A stretch of 7,633 nt of DNA. Source: Pseudomonadota bacterium. Its GTDB lineage: Bacteria > Pseudomonadota > Alphaproteobacteria > Reyranellales > Reyranellaceae. Position numbers and translations under genes: made by a program. The DNA lies in NCBI GenBank assembly GCA_023416135.1, contig JAEZIF010000318.1, positions 1 through 7,633 on the forward strand, given 5' to 3'. This document shows, piece after piece, positions 4,579-7,633 of the stretch (position 1 is the stretch's first letter; every line of letters starts with the position of its first letter). The notes beneath the pieces were generated by a model. It saw only the letters and a program-made list of their open reading frames with translations. It was not told where the DNA came from and made no database searches.

Positions 4579-6498
4579 TCATCTGTCGGCAGCGGCCGTC
4601 GATGCCGCACCGGCCGAACCGAACTGTTCGAGCTTCTGCGGCACGGTGCGCCGCAGGTCGCCGCGCCGGATGGTGATGCCGTGGCGGTCGAAGAATTCCA
4701 GGATCAGGATCGCCACCTTCCGGCCGTTGTCGAGCTTGTCGCGGAACTCGGCGGCGGTGAACTCGCGGCCGAAGCTGTGGGCGATGGCGATCATCTCCGC
4801 CACAACCGGCCGCAGGAAATACTGATCGGGCGCCACCTCGACGACGCGGCCGAGCTTGGCCAGGCGCTGCAGCATCTTGCGCATCTCCGGCTCGGGCACG
4901 GAATAGGCACTGGCGAAATCGCGCACCCTGGGCGGCTTGAAGCGCTCGCGGACGAGCTCGGCAGAGATCTTGCGCCACAGCGCCTCGTCGCGCGCGCCCA
5001 AGGTCAGCGAATGACCGGGCAGGCGCAGGAAGGCGCCGTCGACCATCACCGCCCTCGCCTTGACCTCCTGGTCGAGGAGCGCCTTGAACACGGCGGGCGG
5101 CCAGCGCTTTTTCAGCGCGAGCCGCAGGCGCTCGGGCTGCAGGCCCGGCGCGTCGGGCTTGGCCTCGTGATGGGCCTTGAGCGTGTCGACGATGTCCTTG
5201 CGCGCGGCCGCAAGCGTGTCGGCCAGGAAGCCGAAGCCCTCGAGCTTGGCTCCGCCCGCCGCCTGCAGGAGCTGGTCGACGTCGACGGGACGCAGGTTGC
5301 GCGCCAAGCCGAAGCGCCCGGTCTCGACGAAGCCCGTCTCCAGCCGCAGGAGCTCGGGCAGCACCCGTGAATCGGGTTCGGCCAGGGCCGCAAGCTCCGC
5401 CATCCGCCGCTCCGAGCGTCGATTGCGCGGCGGGCCGAAGGGATCGATCACGGCCGCACCCGCCATCGTGCGGATGGCCGAGGGATCGCGCAGGATGACA
5501 CGGTCGCCCGCGAGCGCGCCGACTTTCTCGTCGAGCACGAGCTGGGCCAGCGCCGTGTCGCCGGGCGCGAGCTTCTCGCCCTCCAGCAGGGCCACGCGGC
5601 CCATGACGTGGGCTGCGCCGAGATGGACGTGCACCGGCGACCAGTGCTTCATCGGCTGGCTTTCCGACGACAGCAGGCTGAGACGCACGTCGAGCCGGTC
5701 GGTCGGCGCATGCAGCTCGGGACCGACCACCCAGTCGCCGCGGCGGATAGCGTCCTTCGACAGACGCGGGCCGGTGAGGTTGAGGGCGCAGCGTTCGCCC
5801 GCACGGCCGACCTCGGCCGGCCGGTTCTGAGCATGCAGCGAGCGCACGCGCGCCTCCAGACCCGACGGCGTCAACAGCAGCCGGTCGTCGACCTTGATCT
5901 CGCCGGCGTGCACGGTGCCCGTGACGACGACGCCGGCACCCGACAGCACGAAGCTGCGGTCGACGGCGAGCCTGGCGAAACCCGTAATCCCCTTGCCGCT
6001 CTCGCCCAACGCCAGGAGCTTCGCCTTCAGCTCGTCGACACCGCGGCCGGTCAGCGCCGAAACCGGCACGATCTCCGCCCGCGCGAGCGACGTCGTGGCG
6101 AGCAGCGTCTCGACCTCGGCCATGCGCTCGAGCAGCTGGTCGTCGTCGGCGAGGTCGGCCTTGGTCAGTGCCACGATGCCGCGCTCCAGCCCGAGCAGGT
6201 CGATGATCTGCAGATGCTCGACGGTCTGTGGCTTGATGCCCTCGGCCGCCGAGACGATCAGCAGAGCGGCGTCGATTCCGGTGGCGCCCGCCAGCATGTT
6301 GTGCACGAAGCGTTCGTGGCCCGGCACGTCGACGAAGCCGAGCTGGCGGCCGTCGCCCAGGTCCGAATAGGCATAGCCGAGATCGATGGTGATGCCGCGC
6401 GCCTTCTCCTCCTTGAGGCGGTCGGCGTCGACGCCGGTCAGCGCCTTCACCAGCGCGGTCTTGCCGTGATCGATATGGCCCGCGGTCCCGACGATCAT
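4579..6498 (-). CDS. selB: SelB, selenocysteine-specific translation elongation factor
   Basis: The protein has 639 residues (E. coli SelB about 614). The N-terminal GTPase domain shows G1 GHIDHGKT (7-14), switch I GITIDLG (35-41), G3 DVPGH (57-61), G4 TKAD (112-115) and G5 SAL (147-149). EF-Tu-like domains II and III follow at roughly 175-350 (FVLSGAGVVVTGTV is the domain II hallmark). The C-terminal winged-helix region, about 370-639, would bind the SECIS hairpin and ends in the typical FTAAEFRDKLDNGRKVAILI segment followed by LEFFDRHGITIRRGDLR. SelB delivers Sec-tRNA to in-frame UGA codons of selenoprotein mRNAs. The ATG at 6498 is chosen because it begins the G1 region exactly as in the family (MIVGTAGHIDHGKT) and has GAGG 8 nt upstream; the open frame itself extends to 6816. 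The gene lies between the Sel1-like gene and selC on the same strand. Confidence 0.98.
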   Translation of the reverse strand: MIVGTAGHIDHGKTALVKALTGVDADRLKEEKARGITIDLGYAYSDLGDGRQLGFVDVPGHERFVHNMLAGATGIDAALLIVSAAEGIKPQTVEHLQIIDLLGLERGIVALTKADLADDDQLLERMAEVETLLATTSLARAEIVPVSALTGRGVDELKAKLLALGESGKGITGFARLAVDRSFVLSGAGVVVTGTVHAGEIKVDDRLLLTPSGLEARVRSLHAQNRPAEVGRAGERCALNLTGPRLSKDAIRRGDWVVGPELHAPTDRLDVRLSLLSSESQPMKHWSPVHVHLGAAHVMGRVALLEGEKLAPGDTALAQLVLDEKVGALAGDRVILRDPSAIRTMAGAAVIDPFGPPRNRRSERRMAELAALAEPDSRVLPELLRLETGFVETGRFGLARNLRPVDVDQLLQAAGGAKLEGFGFLADTLAAARKDIVDTLKAHHEAKPDAPGLQPERLRLALKKRWPPAVFKALLDQEVKARAVMVDGAFLRLPGHSLTLGARDEALWRKISAELVRERFKPPRVRDFASAYSVPEPEMRKMLQRLAKLGRVVEVAPDQYFLRPVVAEMIAIAHSFGREFTAAEFRDKLDNGRKVAILILEFFDRHGITIRRGDLRRTVPQKLEQFGSAGAASTAAADR

Positions 6499-6506
6499 GG
6501 CCCGGT

Positions 6507-6510
6507 CCTC
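6507..6510 (-). promoter_or_regulatory. Ribosome binding site of selB
   Basis: GAGG on the minus strand lies 8 nt before the selB ATG and overlaps the TGA stop of the upstream Sel1-like gene (6511-6509). It fixes the selB start and suggests that ribosomes ending the upstream gene restart on selB. Confidence 0.65.
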
Positions 6511-7255
6511 ATGAAGGGCCCCTCGCCTGCGCGAGGAAACCCGCGGCGAGCTCGCCGGCGCCGCCCGCTTCGGCCTGCTCCAGCCAGTGCAGCGCCTGCC
6601 GGCGATCGCGCGCCACGCCCTTGCCCGCGAGATAGGCCGCGCCCAGCATCGCCTGTGCCTCGGCATGACCGAGCGTCGCCGCCCGCTCCCACCACCTGGC
6701 GGCCAGCGCCGGGTCGCGCGCCACGCCGAGCGCGTTGTGGTGCATGTCGCCCAGCCGCGCCATCGCCGCCGCACGGCCCTGCGCCGCCGCCTTCTCGGCC
6801 CACACGCGCGCCGCAACGTAGTCCTGCGCGCAGCCGCCGCCCAGAAGCTTCATCCACGACAGCATGTCCTGGGCGTCGGCATCGCCCTGCTCGGCGGCCT
6901 TTTCGTACCAGTGCGCCGCCTGCTCGTGATCCTGCTCGACGCCCCAGCCTTCGTAGTAGCAGAGGGCGAGATTGCGCTGGCCGCCGACATCGCCCTGCCC
7001 GGCGGCGCGCCGCAGCCAGTCGACTGCCTTGGCCGGATCGCGCTCGACGCCCCGGCCCTCCAGGAAAGCCGCACCCATGTTGCTCTGCGCCCGCGCATGC
7101 CCGCGGTGGGCGAGCGGCGCCCACAGATCGAGCGCGACGCCGAAGTTGCCCTCGTTCCAGGCGGCGAGCGCCTGCTGCAATCGGCGCTCGGCGCCGAACA
7201 TCCTACCCAGCCACGACACGAAGCGCGTCCAATTGATCCGTGAAGGCCGGCTCAT
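6509..7255 (-). CDS. Sel1-like repeat (SLR/TPR-type) protein between selA and selB
   Basis: This 248-residue alpha-helical repeat protein has five consecutive 36-residue Sel1-like repeats at about 54-89, 90-125, 126-161, 162-197 and 198-233. Each has the pattern A-x-x-x-L-G-x-x-Y-x-x-G-x-G-V-x-x-D-x-x-x-A-x-x-W-x-x-x-A-A-x-x-G; the third is degenerate (KLLGGGCAQDYVAA). A half-repeat helix pair (28-53) caps the N terminus. There is no signal peptide. Such solenoids are protein-interaction scaffolds, and the partner is unknown. The ATG at 7255 overlaps the 3' end of selA by 53 nt and has no good Shine-Dalgarno sequence. A second in-frame ATG at 7201, 1 nt after the selA stop, would remove 18 residues and is a real alternative. 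The stop overlaps the selB ribosome binding site, so it is probably co-transcribed with both neighbours. 'Sel1' refers to the C. elegans sel-1 repeat, not to selenium. Confidence 0.92.
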   Translation of the reverse strand: MSRPSRINWTRFVSWLGRMFGAERRLQQALAAWNEGNFGVALDLWAPLAHRGHARAQSNMGAAFLEGRGVERDPAKAVDWLRRAAGQGDVGGQRNLALCYYEGWGVEQDHEQAAHWYEKAAEQGDADAQDMLSWMKLLGGGCAQDYVAARVWAEKAAAQGRAAAMARLGDMHHNALGVARDPALAARWWERAATLGHAEAQAMLGAAYLAGKGVARDRRQALHWLEQAEAGGAGELAAGFLAQARGPS

Positions 7256-7633
7256 CGTCGAGCGTGCGCAGGTCGAAGTAGAGCGTGCCGTCGCTGATGC
7301 GGCCGATCACCGGGATGGGCAGGCTGCGGAAGGCGGCGGCCAGCCGATCGAGGCCCTTGCCGCGTACGGCGATCGCGAACGACGGCAGCAGATCGACCGG
7401 CAAGGCACCCGACCCGATCTGGCCACGCACAGGCTCGACGCCGACCGTGGCGTCACCGCCGATCGCCCTGGCGACGACGGGCAGCAGGCGCTCGGCAAGC
7501 GCCTTGATCTCGCCTGCCGACCGGGCGAGCGCTCGCACCGTCGGCAGGCGCTCGGCAAGCCGCGTCGGATCGGCATAGAGTCGCAGCGTCGCCTCGAGCG
7601 CGGCCAGCCGCACCTTGTCGAGGCGCAGTGCAC
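7203..7633 (-). CDS. selA: SelA, L-seryl-tRNA(Sec) selenium transferase, C-terminal part (partial at right edge)
   Basis: The frame is open through the right edge and gives the last 142 residues of a protein normally about 460 long. It starts in the conserved stretch ALRLDKVRLAALEATLRLY, followed by RLAERLPTVRALARS, a small C-terminal domain with SGALPVDLLPSFAIAV, and LPIPVIGRISDGTLYFDLRTL near the end, all typical of SelA. The enzyme is PLP-dependent, forms a large oligomer and converts Ser-tRNA(Sec) to Sec-tRNA(Sec) with selenophosphate. The PLP-binding lysine and N-terminal domain are outside the window. The TAG stop at 7205-7203 lies within the start region of the Sel1-like gene, so selA, that gene and selB form a compact operon in the usual selA-before-selB order. 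Confidence 0.95.
   Translation of the reverse strand, partial: ALRLDKVRLAALEATLRLYADPTRLAERLPTVRALARSAGEIKALAERLLPVVARAIGGDATVGVEPVRGQIGSGALPVDLLPSFAIAVRGKGLDRLAAAFRSLPIPVIGRISDGTLYFDLRTLDDEPAFTDQLDALRVVAG

Noticed and set aside
5608..7236. A 542-codon plus-strand open frame opposite selB and the Sel1-like gene
   Set aside because: It spans two well-supported minus-strand genes, and its product is His/Arg/Pro-rich without recognisable motifs.
6509..7255. Treating the Sel1-like gene as a selenium gene because of its name
   Set aside because: The repeat is named after C. elegans sel-1 (suppressor/enhancer of lin-12). Only its position links it to selA and selB.
7484..7560. 17-bp direct repeat (7484-7500 and 7544-7560), 60 nt apart
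   Set aside because: It lies within selA and encodes LAERL twice in the same frame, 20 codons apart. Normal SelA protein sequence with G+C-biased codons explains it.

Overview
The window is high-G+C DNA with tightly packed, overlapping genes and looks like an alphaproteobacterial chromosome. The DUF992 protein and codon usage that avoids TAA stops (six TGA, five TAG, no TAA among the eleven protein genes) fit that reading. I cannot fix the genus from the sequence. The theme is selenium- and molybdenum-dependent formate metabolism: a selenocysteine (Sec) machinery cluster sits next to a molybdenum-cofactor/formate dehydrogenase maturation cluster, both on the minus strand.

Reading the minus strand from the right edge: the C-terminal 142 residues of SelA (selenocysteine synthase, 7633 to 7203), a five-repeat Sel1-like protein (7255 to 6509), SelB (Sec-specific elongation factor, 6498 to 4579), and selC, a 96-nt tRNA-Sec with anticodon UCA and encoded CCA (4546 to 4451). 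With SelD, which is not in the window, this is the bacterial set for making Sec-tRNA and reading UGA as Sec. Next comes a central segment of envelope genes: two paralogous 111-residue lipoproteins arranged head to head (4112 to 4447 on plus, 3958 to 3623 on minus) around a shared promoter region, then a secreted DUF992 protein (3334 to 2828).

The second cluster (2759 to 610, minus) is two uncharacterised small proteins followed by fdhD and mobB. The genes are joined by a 1-nt gap and two 4-nt start/stop overlaps, so they are probably one translationally coupled operon. FdhD delivers sulfur to the Mo-bis-MGD cofactor of formate dehydrogenase. MobB is a GTP-binding partner in making the dinucleotide form of the cofactor. 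Together with the Sec genes this predicts a Sec-containing molybdenum formate dehydrogenase nearby, outside the window. The two small unknown proteins are the best candidates here for undescribed maturation factors.

At the left edge, on the plus strand, is the C-terminal beta-barrel of a transferrin-binding-protein-like surface protein. It converges on mobB, and a hairpin that contains both genes' stop codons lies between them. I saw no mobile element, integrase, CRISPR array or rRNA gene.
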